Assembly (NCBI RefSeq): GCF_949628215.1 | Contig: NC_134280.1 | Coordinates: forward strand, 54,090,621 to 54,154,620 | Length of the DNA stretch: 64,000 nucleotides | Source of the DNA: Phalacrocorax aristotelis | Lineage: Eukaryota > Chordata > Aves > Suliformes > Phalacrocoracidae | Direction of reading: 5' to 3' | In this document: positions 45,187 to 57,851 of the stretch, in pieces | How positions within the stretch are numbered: the first letter of the stretch is position 1 | Layout: each line of letters begins with the position of its first letter | Notes under the pieces: generated by a model | Told to the model about the DNA's origin: nothing | Seen by the model: the letters and a program-made list of their open reading frames with translations, nothing else | The model's database searches: none | Made by a program: the position numbers and the translations under genes

Positions 45187-48100
45187 GTGAGTATGGGTTG
45201 TCCTGCTTCACAGCACGCCTTGCCTGTAATGCCAGGCTGTATAGTTTTCCAGCAAAGTCAGAAGAGACTTTCTAGCAGGAGAGAGGAAAGTGTATTGTTA
45301 CCTAGCAGGCAAGTTGTGCCTGTGGTCAGGGTATGCCCAGGCAGTAAAAACTGTTTTATTACTTGTACTGCAGTAGCACCTAGAACCCTTTCCTGGCCTG
45401 ATGGCCCTGGGTGAAGCTTCTGTAGTTTGTGTCGTCTTCCTTGCAGTGGGAGAGTGACTCAGCAAGCAGGCAGCAGAAATGAGAGGTTTCAGATCAGAGG
45501 TTCATTTTTCGGAGTGTGTAATAAACCAGCTGTGAGTGGGAATCATTGCTTCTCACTTACTGGACTCTTCTGTCTGGTTTCATAGAATCATTTGGATTAG
45601 AAAAGACCCTTAAGATTGAGTCCAACTGTAAATGTAACGCTGCCAAGTCCACCACCAAACCATATCCTTAAGTGCTACATCTACACATCTTTTAAATAAC
45701 TCCAGGGATGGTCACTGAACCACTTCCCTGGTCAGCCTGTTCCAATGGTTGACAACCAGTTTGGTGAAGAAATTTTTCCTAATATCCAGTCTAAACTTCT
45801 GGCACAGCTTGAGGCCATTTCCTCTTGTCCTATCACTTGTTACCTGGGAGAAGAGTCCAACACCCACCTTGCTACAACCTCCTTTCAGGTAGTTGTAGAG
45901 AGCAAGACGGTCTCCCCTCAGCCTCCTTTTCTCCAGACTAAACAACCCCAGCTCCCTCAGCAGTTCCTCACAGGACTTGTTCTCTAGACCCTTCACCAGC
46001 TTTGTTGCTCTTTGGACATGCTCCAGTACCTCTATGTCTGTCTTGTAGTGAGGGGCCCAAAACTGAACACAGCATTTGAGGTGTGGCCTCACCAGTGCCG
46101 AGTACAGGGGCATGGTCTCTTCCTTACTCCTGCTGGCCACACTATCCCTGATACAAGCCAGAATGTTGTTGGCCTTCTTGACCACCTGGGCATACTGCCA
46201 GCTCATATTCAGCTGGCTGTCAACCAATGTCCCCAGGCCCTTTTCTGCCAGGCAGATTTCCTGCTCTTGTGAGCACCTGGATCTATGATATGCTAGCCCA
46301 CCCCTGCCTCTGGTGAGCCCATGCCTTCTGGGAGATCTCTGTGTTGATTTAGTGCCTCCAGAAGCAAACTGCTCCCTCCTCCTGGGACTAAACCAGCCGA
46401 TGGTGCCCTGAACCTGTAGGCTGAGAGAGAGTTTTTTTGTGGGAGATCAGTGTAGTTGATCACCGATCAGTTATAGGCGGCTTGGGACATGGGTGCAGAG
46501 CACATACCAGGGAAATGGGCAAGACTGGGACACCTCCACACCTGCTGAGAACTGAACTTGGCTGACAGTTTTAAACTCTTAGCAGATAGCACAAAACAAA
46601 AATGTGAATCAGAAATAGCTGTCGCTTGAGCATACAACTTTTAAGTAAAAAACCTCAAAGGATTGTGCATTTGTGGTTTTTTGCAAGCTCAGGTTGGGTG
46701 TGTGCCATCCAGATTATAAGTAAAAGCAATATTTTGCCCATATTGTTCTTGCATTGATTCTGGCTTGCTCAGTTAAACAGCTCTAAGACCTTACCGCAGT
46801 CATCTCCTGGGTGGTGCTTGGGCTGCCCCAGCTGTGGGGTCTGATGGAAGAACAGCTACCTAAAATCTACCTCACCCCCCTTAGCTGAGGCTGAATATGT
46901 TCAGCTGTGTTGGACTGCAAAGTTAAAGGGTGGTTCAGATTTGTTGCCTGGTGCAAAACTGATGGTTTTGATCACATCCTGCTGATCTTCATTAGCAGAT
47001 GGTGTGGGATGGAAGGTTTTGGTCTTTATTAAGAAGCCTATGTCTGACCCGTTGAAGATTTCATCTGTAGGTATGGGGAAGTGAAGGAAGTTCTTGTTTG
47101 GAGCTGTAGTCCTCTCCACACAGATGTTAAGCTCTTTATTCAGAAATATAGCATACTTCATTTCCCCTGACCTGTTGGGTGGGTTTGGTTTTTTTCTTTT
47201 ATAGTACTTGGCAAAGAGCCTAGGTTTGGATTCAGTGGGGTTTGGCTACCTCCAGACAACCTTTGGTGTTCTCCAGCTTGTGGGAGGTCCCATTTTCGGA
47301 AGGTAAGTGAGAACAATTCTCATGACCCTTTTCATAGCTGAAAAAGGCCAGGCGTTTTTATACTTTAATAAAAAACTGTTTGGTTCGTGGTCCTGTTGAA
47401 ATGTTTGAAGATTTCATAAATGGGCAAGGGGAAAATAAATACTATAATTAGAAATACCGCAACATAGAAGCAGCCTTTATATTAACTTAGCTTAGTTTTA
47501 ATGACACACATTTAAGCGTAACAATATACCGGGAACAGGCTTAAACCATCAGAGTCCTCAGAGTCCAGGTCCTAATGGCTTAATCCTGCAAATGTTTTAT
47601 AGCTGTGTGTAACCTTAGAAGTGTCTTGTGACTGGGAAATCTAAAAAAAGATGGTATTTATTGATGTTAAGTAGAGCTGTCAGTGAAAATAATTGAGGAT
47701 CATGTTATTTCTACAGCTGAATCTCACTGTATCTACATCAGTGCTTAATACAAAGCTAGACTTGCATGACTTTAAAAAGTGATGCATCGATAAGCTCGTC
47801 TATCAAAAGAAGAGACGAGGGAAAAGGTTCAGGTTTTCTGCCTCTCTACCCCATGGGACATAGGCTCCTGTTCCTAATGAAATGTAAATGGACCAAAAAA
47901 ATTCAAGTAGTGGGGGAATGCATTCACAAAAAGCAGAAAAAATGTGAAAGAGCAATGTAATCCAGTGCTATGAAACTAAAATTAAGCTCAGAAAATCTAG
48001 CTTTTCTTCTTAGTCCTGCTACTGATCCACAAAGTAATAAATGGATACGGAGCTGGTGTGTGCCTCTGTTTTCCTGCATGGGATTTACCATTCTGGTTGA

Positions 48101-51100
48101 TGTAGATTGTGAGCTCTACGGGATCCTCTGGTACATGGTGTGCAGATCCTTCAAGGATCTGATCTCTAAAAGCCCTTGGACACTACTATAATACACATTT
48201 TAAAATCAATAACTGTAACACTAAATTCTTCAGTGCAACTTGGAAGAAAAATGTGTTCCTAAGAATGGAAGTGCTGCAAAGGCCCCAATTTGTATGCTTT
48301 TTCTATCTATATGAAAAACTAGAGTAATATTTCAGTTCTGGATCTGGTGCCATCTGAAATCTGGTTTTCCTCCGTGCATGGCATTCACTGATGTCCAGAA
48401 GAGATGCTGAAGAGAAGGAAAATGTCAAACCAGAATCTGTCTGGGTCTGCATTCCCACTGGTTTAGATGGAACTGAAGGTGTATGTTGCCAGACTGAAGC
48501 CAAAACTTGCAATGTAGTTTTGAGATAAAAAGGCTTTTCCTAGACATGAGGCTGCTTTGACCTCTGTCTGAAGGTGAAGTGAAAATGAGAAGAAAGGGTA
48601 TAAGAGAAAAAACGTGTGGTTTAGGTTAGTTTTCCTTTTGCTTCTTGTCTGATGCTGCTAAACAGCTATGAAGAGATGAAGCACTGAATTTACTCATAAG
48701 AAACAAAACCAAAAAAGCCCTAGACTGTCTGGTTAATCATGGTCTTTAGGTTACAATCAGCTAATATAAACTTCTCTGGCTTTCAGGTAGGCAAAGAAGT
48801 TCTGACCTGTACCTCTTCCTCCACACAAACCCCTTTATGCTTAACTTTGTAGACCAGTGTTGGCAAATTTTTTGGTTGTTTCTGTTAGTGTAAGCATAAC
48901 TAATTGCTATGCAAGGTAACATTTATCTACCAACTCTAATATGGAACTTCAATAAAAAGAAGGAAGGAGTACTTAGGGTGAAAAACTTCATCTAAGGCCT
49001 ATTTTATGGTCATCTTAGTCCCAGTTGCTCAGAACCCTTTCCATGGTACTCTTGGACATTGTCCAACTTAGCTTTTTTAAGTATCTTGGAGTTGAATAAA
49101 ACCAGAACAAAAGCCTCATCTGGCTGTTCTGGATTTTTTCCTCAAATAGAAGCAAATTTGAGTCCCTGTTGTGAAGTCCTTATTGAACCTAAATAGAAAG
49201 TTATTTATTTATTTTCTTTAAGTGGTGCTGAATGAGAAATGTTGCTTTGAACATCCTCTGGAAAGCCATTGGAATAACTTCTATTATTCTGTTATAACTT
49301 TGACCTACTAACTAAAAATTAGCTAGCCTAATTCCCTGGTCTGAACCAACTCAAAGAGTTGCAGAGTATAATTGGAGGGTGCAGTCTGCTCTGAAGTGAT
49401 AATACTGGCTGAGTTACTGAGCTGCCGTAACTGCATCTGCCTGTGGCTGGTCTTCAGCAGCTATGAAATAGCATATATTCATTGACATGCCAGTGGAAGG
49501 GACTTAAGCAAGCACATGTTATCTTGTGCTTACAAGTGGTCTGGAGACAGGCCGAGTGATGGCAGCTGTCTGCACATTCCCCTGTTACACCAAACTGTCA
49601 GTACCCACGTTCCCAGGTGGGCAACTGGTGCTTCAGCACTGGTCCTTGCACTCCTACTCCAGACAAGGCTTCCCGTTTTGGGGGGCTTCTTTTGGGGTAT
49701 TTTGGGGGTTTGGGGTTTTTTTTGCAAGGCAAGGTTTTGTATTGCCAGTAGTCAGCAATGAAGTAGAGGTTACCCAGTGAGCTGAGCTCTGCTGAATATC
49801 TAGTCCTTTTCTGGGAACTAAGCACTTCTGAGAATCTGATCAGTACTTCCCATGGTGGATAAATGAGAGTGAGATGGGCATCCAGCTCTGCCCATCTGGG
49901 TGCATCATGCTTGCAATGACCTGCACTGTCCCACTTCTGACAGCCTTGTACCATTTCTGTATCAGGTTTGCAGATCAATTTGGCACCCAAACTGCCTTAA
50001 TTCTCTCCTGTGTGTCTGGAAGTGCCTTCTTCCTGCTCATGTCCATCTCCACCAGCATCCCCCTCCTCTTCCTTTCCAGGCTGCCAGCAGTGTTCATGCA
50101 GGGGCTACCAGGTAAGGTCGGATATGGCTGAGTGACTTTCCAAATTGTTTTTATTACACAGTTCCTCTTGCTCATGTTGCTGGAAATCAACAGGCTCAAC
50201 AGCATGAAGGAAGGCAGGAGGAACATTTGATGGTTATTGGGTGAAATGGTGAGAACATGATACAGCAGGTGTATTGGTTATGGAAAGCAAGGCTGGTAAC
50301 CTGTAGTCCCAGGTCCATTCTCCTGTGTGATCTTGAGCAAATTGCTTGGACTACACCATTCAGATGCAGGTGATGACTGTGTGCTGGCAGCAGTGCTATC
50401 CCAAGTTCTCAGCTGCATTCTGGTAACCAGGATATTTTGTAGGAGAGCTTTTCTCTTCCTCCTGGTAAAATGAGCATATTAGTCAAAATGAAAGGTGGTT
50501 ACAAAAATACCTTCCATTACTTACCAAGCTGTTCTGCTTTACAGAATCACAGAATGGTAGGGGTTGGAAGGGACCTCTGGAGATCATCTTATCCAACCCC
50601 CCTGCTTGAGCAGGGACACCCAGAGCAGGGGGCACAGGAACGCGTCCAGGCGGGTTTTGAATGTCTCCAGGGAAGGAGACTCCACAACCTCCCTGGGCAG
50701 CCTGTGCCACTGCTCTGTCACCCTCACAGGAAAGAAGTTTTTTCTCATGTTTAGCTGGAACTTCCTGTGTTCCAACTTGTGCCCATTGCCCCCAGGCCTG
50801 TCATTGCGCACTACTGAAAAGAGCCTGGTCCCATCGTCCTGACGCCCACCCTTCAGATATTTATAATTATTGATAAGATGTCCCCTCAGTCTTCTCTTGT
50901 CCAGGCTGAACAAACCCAGATCTCTCAGCCTTTCCTCATAAGCGAGATGCTCCAGCCCCCTGATCATCTTGGTAGCTCTCCGCTGGACTTGCTTAAGCAG
51001 TTCCCTGCCCTTCTTAAACTGCGGGGCCCAAAACTGGACACAGTTGGCCTTTCCTAGACGTTTCCAGTAAAGACCATAGAACCTTTAGCTACTAGAAGTC

Positions 51101-51497
51101 CATGTAACTTGTGCAAGAGGGCTCAAGCTGATAGGGTGTTAAGGGTCGTCTTCCCACCTGGGAAGTGGTTTACTTGAGTGGTTTGAGCCTTTAGTTTCCT
51201 GCAACTGAGGGACTGAACAAGTTCCGCTCAGTGGTGTGCACGAGCATTTGCCCTGGGGTTGCAAGGACTGTTTTGTGGCAGGCACAGATTCTGAGGCCTA
51301 AAAATTTATACCCACTGCTCAGACCCTGTGACAAGTTTCTTTCAAGGGATTTGTTTCCCTGCAGGTGCTCAGAAGGTTATTACAGACCTGACTACTCCTT
51401 CCCAACGTGCTGATGCTTTGGGGAAGCTGGGTCTTTGCTTTGGAATAGGCATCATCATTGGCTCTGCCCTGGGAGGTGTCCTCTCCACCAAGTTTGG
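45004..51497 (+). CDS. SLC22A18: SLC22A18 (major facilitator transporter), first four coding exons, 3' part outside
   Basis: Organic-cation/proton-antiporter-like MFS protein of the plasma or intracellular membrane; in mammals it is an imprinted gene next to CDKN1C (also called TSSC5, IMPT1, ORCTL2). Join 45004-45186, 47205-47302, 49966-50111 and 51365-51497: 560 bases, 186 codons plus two bases, with phases that fit at each junction. It covers TM1 to TM5 of about 12 helices. The peptides [25 protein letters not shown] (MFS motif A, G-x3-D type), [12 protein letters not shown] and VITDL...[11 protein letters not shown] match the human protein closely and in order. The human sequence was recalled from memory. 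All exons have consensus donors and acceptors and no stop, so the gene looks intact. Later exons (TM6-12) were not found before 64000 and are probably off the window or in unrecognised form. Confidence 0.93.
45187..47204 (+). other. SLC22A18: SLC22A18 intron after coding exon 1
   Basis: GTGAGT donor and TTTTCTTTTATAG acceptor. It contains an antisense CR1 copy (45580-46290) and otherwise nothing recognisable. Confidence 0.85.
45580..46290 (-). mobile_element. CR1 LINE 3' region, antisense in SLC22A18 intron
   Basis: The 3' end is at the left (TAGAATCATTTGGATTAG on the plus strand, the reverse of the CR1 terminus). A 171-codon open frame on the minus strand keeps the CR1 ORF2 C-terminal landmarks: [44 protein letters not shown] and VVNHWNRL. 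The frame is open for an unusually long way for a dead copy, but it is only the C-terminal fragment and has no reverse transcriptase catalytic domain. Confidence 0.92.
47205..47302 (+). CDS. SLC22A18: SLC22A18 second coding exon
   Basis: 32 codons plus two bases between ATAG and GTAAGT. It encodes [10 protein letters not shown] and then [18 protein letters not shown], which is TM2 and the start of MFS motif A. In human SLC22A18 the same segment reads YLSRKLGLDS and [18 protein letters not shown], a near-identical match that secures the identification. Confidence 0.97.
47303..49965 (+). other. SLC22A18: SLC22A18 intron after coding exon 2
   Basis: GTAAGT donor; CTGTATCAG acceptor. No transposon recognised. 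A T- and G-rich homopolymer-like patch lies near 49679-49722. Confidence 0.85.
49966..50111 (+). CDS. SLC22A18: SLC22A18 third coding exon
   Basis: The first base completes the Arg of motif A. The exon then gives [10 protein letters not shown]3 ([18 protein letters not shown]), TM4 ([18 protein letters not shown]) and one base of the next codon. Human has FADQRGAR and FASRLPGALMHTLP at the matching places. The conserved Asp of motif A is present. The motif's usual arginine after Asp is Gln here, as also in human SLC22A18, so that is a family feature, not damage. Confidence 0.95.
50285..50375 (+). mobile_element. MIR-like SINE fragment
   Basis: The phrases GTAGTCCCAGGTCCATTCTC and TGTGTGATCTTGAGCAAATTG are in MIR order and spacing. 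Short and diverged. Confidence 0.5.
50541..51046 (-). mobile_element. Young CR1 LINE 3' end, antisense in SLC22A18 intron
   Basis: The plus strand starts ACAGAATCACAGAATGGTAG, the clean reverse of a CR1 terminus. A minus-strand open frame of 127 codons holds the ORF2 C-terminus ([20 protein letters not shown], then [27 protein letters not shown]). The terminal sequence is little changed compared with the other copies, so this is the most recent insertion here. It is 5'-truncated at about 51046. Confidence 0.95.
51365..51497 (+). CDS. SLC22A18: SLC22A18 fourth coding exon
   Basis: The exon starts with two bases completing a Gly codon and continues [20 protein letters not shown], then [17 protein letters not shown] (TM5), ending two bases into a Gly codon before GTGAGT. 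The human segment reads AAQMVITDLSAPEERPAALG, then LGLCFGVGVILGSLLGG. The glycine-spaced TM5 is the MFS motif C-like helix. Confidence 0.95.
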
Positions 51498-54400
51498 GTG
51501 AGTGGTCCACTTGTTCTGCGTTGGCCTTGTTGCAACCATTGAGGGAGCTGCCTAGAGGTATTCTGCTTCCCCCCAGCTTTTGATGGTATCTTACTGCTGG
51601 TGGTAGTAAGGGGCTGTACCAGAACTCAAAATTTTGCTTTCCATCATGTTACAACAAATTACTCCCACGGTTTTTAAGAGGACCTTGTTGAAAAACTTAT
51701 CTTCTCTCTACTTAAATTGATTTTAAAATAAGTTGAAGTGAGAAATTAAGTCTGTCTGTCTCTCAGTTGTCTTCTCTTTGGAGTGGAATGTGCTGAGAAG
51801 CAGCCCATATTGCATCACTCACTTCTAAGACACAGGGTTGAACAACTGAGAAATGGAAATCAGGAGCAGTGTGAAACTCATGGGGAAACTGGTGTGCTTG
51901 GAGGGTGCTCAATATAGAGCAAGACCTTTGGAAAGGAGGAAGCAAGCTTGGGACAGCAGGGGTAGAAGTGTGAGGAGGTCTAGCCCTGTCACATGAAGAT
52001 GAAGCACAGGCCTGCCGCTTGCTGGTTTGCTTTGCATGGCCTGGCCCCTTTGTAGCATGCTGCCTCTTTCTCTTATGTGCTGCAGTAGGAAAGAAGTGCC
52101 TGATTTTACTGTATTTACCACTCTGTTTATTATTAGTAAAGAAAGCTCAAAAGCTGGTGAGCATCAGAGAACTTTGCAGGCAGGGAAGTGCACGTGGCTG
52201 TCATCTCCCTGGAAGATTTCAGCATTTCTATGGTAGGGGAAAAAAATCCTTTGTCAACTTCTGAGCGTTTGTTTTGCTCTATTTCTTTTATTATGGACAC
52301 TTGCTTCTGCAGATTCAGGTTAGCATGGAAATAACTTTTTTGAACCTTTGCGAGCATTCTAGCTGCTCTGCATCGTAGGACAGAGGCTAAAAATCACGCG
52401 GGGAAGCTCTGGTTTTCAGGAATTGGGCTCGTCCTGGAAGGCATCAGTGTCGCTGGTAAGTGTCAGTGTCCACCAGGTGTCACCGCCGGCGCTGCTGCAG
52501 CCGCCTCTCACCCTCACAGCGCCCCCGGCCGCCCTAGCAGCCTGTGTCCCACCCCTCTCATTTGTACAGCAAGGCTAGCTCGTTAAAAATCAGTTTGCAT
52601 GAACCTCAGGCAGCGAAGCCAAATATCATTGATTTATTTTTTTTTTTCATGATCCTTTTCCTAGCGTCATAAGCACTGCGGGCTGTATATGGTGCTGTAT
52701 CACCTGGGCGTTTTGCATAGGGCACACTTGGTTATGGTGTCAGGCATCATGTGTTGGTCTCTGAACCCCGTGGTGTGTCCACATGCATTCAGGTGCTGCA
52801 GTGATGCTACTTTGCATCTCAAATCTTTGTAAAGCTTCATCGAGTAGAAGACTTTAACCTCGCTGCCTTAGGGAGTAGCCCCTGAAAACTCTGTTGCTGT
52901 ACCTTGGCAGTGTTGGGACAAATTAATTGCTGCAGACAGTCTCAGGAGTTTTCTCCCTCTCGCTTGAAACCTCAAATTGTTTTCCTTAATTCTTTTGTGG
53001 TCGGTGCCCGTTCTGTGTTGGCCAATTGACACAAGGCTGGCTGGGAGGATTAGTTTTGTCATTGTTATACAGTTACTTAAAATGAAAATTGGGGATGTAC
53101 ATAATATTAGTTCAGGATTTTAAAGTATTTATAGATGTTGATGGTCGAGTGGGGTTCTAGTAAGTACTATTTTTAATCAAATAAAGTGATTGTATCCCTC
53201 CTCTGTGTTAACTGTAAAGGTTACCTCAGTTCTCAGCTTAATCTTTGGTTATATGCCCATACTTTAATATCAACATTCAAGTAGCATTGTTACCTAGCAA
53301 AAATCTATGGGGTTTCACTTTCCAGCCTGTGCATCAGTCGTTGGTTTATAGAAAAATCAGCAGTGGGAGAGAATCCCCTGTTTCAGTTAATTAGTTAGAG
53401 ACACTTGAATGCAGCCTGGCTTTTGGAAGTCAGGGCTTGGTGCTGTCAGACAACAGGAGGCTTCCCCAGGTTGCTGGATATTTTGAAAGCTTCTGGCCCT
53501 TACGTTTTGTGCCTGAAACATAACGCTGAGAAAAGCGAATGTTGCCCGTAATTATGGGGAAGTAAAGGACCTGCACCTTGAAAAACTACATAGCTTTTGA
53601 CTTTCCCATGGCGGGGGGTTGTTTCCCTTGCATCCGGCGGAGGGCAGCTCAGGCTCGCAGATCACATGCTGGTGCATCCCATCGCAGCGGTTTTGGGGCT
53701 GCTCCTGCCATCCCACAGCGGGGCTGGGGCAAGCAGCCCGTCTGCCGGCAGCATCTGGTTTTCTCCACGAGGATCTGTGCCTCCCCCTGGAAGGATGGTA
53801 GGAATTCCCATTAACAAGGGGCAAATCCCAGCGTGCTGGCAGGATCTTTCTGACCATCCTGATGTGCAGAGAGTTGATTTGATTTTATAAAAAGCAGCTC
53901 TAGGCTGAAGGACTGCACAAGGAGGCCATTCTGGGCAGCTGGTAGCTACCTTTGCCACAGCCAAATCCCACCTTGCTCTGACATGGTGCTTAGCTCCTCT
54001 GCCAGATTTCTGTGCAAAGATTAGAGGAGTAATCTACTAATTTTTAGTATTATGGCTGATATTGGTGGTGAGTGGGAACTCAGCCCTGTGAGCAGATGAA
54101 GACAGCTCTGTGCCATGAAACAGCCCCCAGAACATCCCCAGCACCTCTGCAGCAGTGACCTGGAGGAAAAGGAGTGGGTGTTGCATTATGGACATACCCA
54201 AGGCTCCTTGGCCCTATTGCCATGTCCCACAGATTGCCTGTTAATCACCCCTGCCTGCTTCCCACTTTTCTACAGCTGTACTTGGAGCTGCGTAATCACT
54301 TCCAATTTTTTCATAGAAGAATGACCCAATCTCCTTCCTTTGAAAATAAGAATTTCTGCCATGTCATGGAAGAGCAAAGCTGGAGACTTCTGTCCACTCT

Positions 54401-55140
54401 GCATTCTTCGTTCTCCCTCACCACAAAGCTGGCCAGCATTCCCCTTCTGTTGTTGATAGCATTATTCATATGTTAGCAGTGGTTTGTATACAAGAGAGGG
54501 GGTAGAAATCAGTCTCAGTTCCTCAGCTGATGTCATTTTGGTATTATTCCACTGTATTGTTTTTACCACTGATGTACTTGACCTAAAGAGCAGGTCTGTT
54601 GTTGTTTTCATTGTTGGAATATTATTTGTCAACCCTTAATAAATAAGGGAGCCCCAGGGAAGTTGAATGGCTTGTTCTGATTTGCATAAGATTTTTTGGA
54701 TGTCAGACCCTGATCTCTGCTCCTAAGCTGTAGCCACCAGCTCCAGCCCTTCCTCTCCCTCTCTCTGAAGTGCTACAATTTCCCCCCATGTTTTCAAAAA
54801 CTTCAAATGAAGTAGTAGCAAAGGAATGGTGACTTTTAGTCAGGTCTGGACATATTTAATCTGTGAAATGTGGCTGTGCCTTTTGCAAATCAAGGAGCTG
54901 CTTACTAGCTGGCTTCACCCTACTGAATTTAATTGCTGGAGACCTTGCTCTTAATACACAGCCCTGTCCACTCACCTCTGTACAAACAGTGCATACAGCT
55001 TTGAAGAAGGTGCTTTCTATGGGCAGGGTGATGACCAGGCAAATTTATACCACCTGAGGATCACATATAAGCTGATTCATTAACACAAGCATTTGCAATC
55101 TTAACCATTTGGAAAGTGTTTTCATGTTCGTATGCTTTTT

Positions 55141-55153
55141 TTTTTTTTTTTTT
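55141..55153. repeat. Poly-T tract
   Basis: Thirteen or more thymines in a row, continuing a T-rich stretch from 55134. No adjoining retroelement is recognised. Confidence 0.7.
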
Positions 55154-57834
55154 AATTGGTGTTTTCTGGTCAGTTGGATCAGGATTGTAGATATAAAATA
55201 CCTAGCTTGAAAATAACTTCTATAGTTCAGCTGAGGTCACCAGGTTCTTGGAGAGTCTGCAAACTGCATCACAGCTCATCCACACAAAGTGACTAAGAAA
55301 AGGAGCTCTATTTGCTCTCTGCATGTGTGCCCCCCTCCCTGTACGCTTACTGGAAAGCTGTTAGGGGACCACAGGCTGTGGGTAAGTGTGTACCCCTGGA
55401 GAGAAGTGATATGGTATTTGTAGTAGGCTTTTGCAGCAGCACTGTGGGTGAAGGGTGAAAGAAGAAGGCTGGATTAGTCTTCAAAAGTGGAGAGATGAGC
55501 CTAGGTAGCTAATTACAGAGAATTCATCCTTTCTTCTGGGACTATGATTAATAACATTTGGCTTCTTTCTTCTTTCTAACAAGGACATACAGAAGCTTTG
55601 CTGCATGACCCAAGATTTGTTTGCTTTCTATGGACAAGGAGAGGTTTCTTCATTTTAGTGACTCAGCTGTAGGCTTAAATCTCTTGGAGCAATTATTCTT
55701 TTGAACTTGGGATTTTCCTGGCCAAACCCCTTTGGTCTCTTATTTAATATTATTACAGCAGGCTTTAGGGATAGGTTTTTTTCCTGGCTGTGCTATTATC
55801 CTTCTATCTCCAGGGGAAAAGAAGGAGCTTGTTTGCCCGGAGTAGAGAATTGCATCTCTTTTCAATAAGCCATTTGAACAATGTCCTCTGGCAGGGAATT
55901 TCTCATCACTTCACGGCAGAGTGGAAAGACTGTGGGTGTTGAAAGGGCTGAAGGTTGGGAGCTGGGAAGGCGGGTGGGAACGTGGCAAAGGGTGAAAGGG
56001 TTGCACTCTGTTTCGGGACAAAGCAGGGCATTCTGCTGCTGGGAGCTACTCCTGCTCTCTTCCAGTAGAAACAGTGGTATTTCTCTGCCTGGGATGATGT
56101 TGATCAGCCAAGCAACATGGATCAGTGACACTTGTACAGGCGTTGCTTTGTCCTCTGTATTAAGGGACTCTGGGGAGAGGGAGGTGGTGTCTGCTTGCCA
56201 GTAAGTCATCCGCAAGCTGCAGTGTGATCTGTCGCTGTCGGTCAAGCTCTGTGGTGCTTTGGGAGGCATGAGGAAGGAATAGTGAATGGACTGTTTGTCA
56301 AGGAGCTGATGGTTTGGGGAAGGTGCAGAGGACCTCAGTTGTGACCTTCTGTGAAAAATAAACCAAAACAAAACAAGATCCAGAGATTCTTTTTCTCATT
56401 TACTCTGCATGACAACAATCATAGTTTTGAAAGCCATGGTCCCAAAGATTGTCTGTAAGGTCTGTGTTATCTGGGTCTGGGTAGAGGACCATGCATATCA
56501 TCCCTCCACAGCTTCTTGGTTCAGAGTTCAGGTCTAGGGCACTTTTCTCCCTTCCTCTATTCCCAGCACCAGGGCTTTCTAGTTCTTATGACTTGTTTAA
56601 CCTTTTCTTGAACTTAAGAAATGTCTCAGTGCACTTTGGGTGGAGTTCACCTAATCTTAGACATCTACAGTGGAGACAGCTACACCTAAATTTGCTGCTC
56701 AGACTCTGTGTGGTTAATGGAGAGGTACAGGTACTTCTACAGCACAATTCTTCACCTCATGAAGCAGGCCTGAAATAGCTCAGTGAACAGACTGCTTCGC
56801 AAGCTTTCTGTTTGCTTAACAGCTGAGTCCCAAAACTCCAGCTCTGGTAATCAACACATTGTGCCTGTGGTCACAGTCGTGGAGTTTGATGCTGGATTGT
56901 GAGTGTACCAGAACTCACCAGGATGCAAACCCTGAGCACTTTCCCCTGTCTGTGCTGCCTTTGTGCAACAGACAAGTCTGCACTAAGCTCATCCCCAGCC
57001 CTTCCTTCCTGCAAACCTCTACTGCACCTACCACTTCTGGCCACCAATTTCAGATTTGGGTCCGCTGGCTTTCTCCTATTTACCCACTGGTAAACTGGAG
57101 GTAAATACACTGACACTGCAAAGGTGCCCTCGTTCCTGCTGTGCAGACCTTCAGAAAACCTGGCGCTTCCATCCTCTCCCTACAACCCCTGGTCTGAACG
57201 TCAGTGGAGGAAAGCATGATGATGGGGCCAAGAGTTCTTCTTTGGTCCTTCACCCATAGGTGGGGCCCTTTCCCAAGAGAGGAAGAGTGGGGTTCAGAGC
57301 AGGAGCTAGCAGCTCATGGGAGGGAGAGCCCAAGTCTTGCGGCTGCCCTCAAGGGTATGGGCTATGGCTGAGGAGGGCTGGGCTTGGTTTGAGTTAACAG
57401 GGTGCTGGTTGACAGCCCCTTCCTGAGCATTGTCAGGAGCTCCCAATTTTCCTTCAAACCCCTCATTCTCACTTAGCTTTCTGCAAGGATTTGGTGGGAG
57501 GGCTGTGAGTGTGTCTGTGCCAGCACACAAGGGATGTCCACCTGTCCCTTCTCCCCACAGCACCCTCCTTCCTCCCAGGCATCTCTGCCCTCTTGGTTAT
57601 CTGCTTCATCTTCCTGAGGAAACCATGATGAAAGGCAAAAAAATACCCCAAAACCCATAAAGGGAGACCTTCCTTGTGTGGCTCGTTTGTGCTGCTTAGA
57701 CAGAGAGTTGGGTTTTGGGGGCTGCTGGGAATTGACTTGCACCAGAGCCACGGGAAGTGGGGCTCCTGGCATGGTTTGCCTGGTGTCCCTCTGGGTTGAC
57801 AGTGGTTACCTCAGCAGAATGACAGGAAATAAAA

Positions 57835-57851
57835 GGGGGGGGGGGGGGGGG
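57835..57851. repeat. Poly-G tract (17 G)
   Basis: An uninterrupted run of 17 guanines following an AT-rich AAATAAAA stretch. Probably length-polymorphic. Confidence 0.9.

Larger units (their letters stand above)
50112..51364 (+). other. SLC22A18: SLC22A18 intron after coding exon 3
   Basis: GTAAGG donor; GTTTCCCTGCAG acceptor. Contains a MIR-like fragment and an antisense CR1 copy that together make up about half of it. Confidence 0.85.

Noticed and set aside
52367-52454. Exon-like stretch with TTCTAG acceptor and GTAAGT donor
   Set aside because: In the phase required to follow SLC22A18 exon 4 it has an early stop, and the other frame resembles nothing known.
54174-54476. 100-codon plus-strand frame with hydrophobic C-terminus
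   Set aside because: No family resemblance; no matching splice partners; length is within chance expectation.
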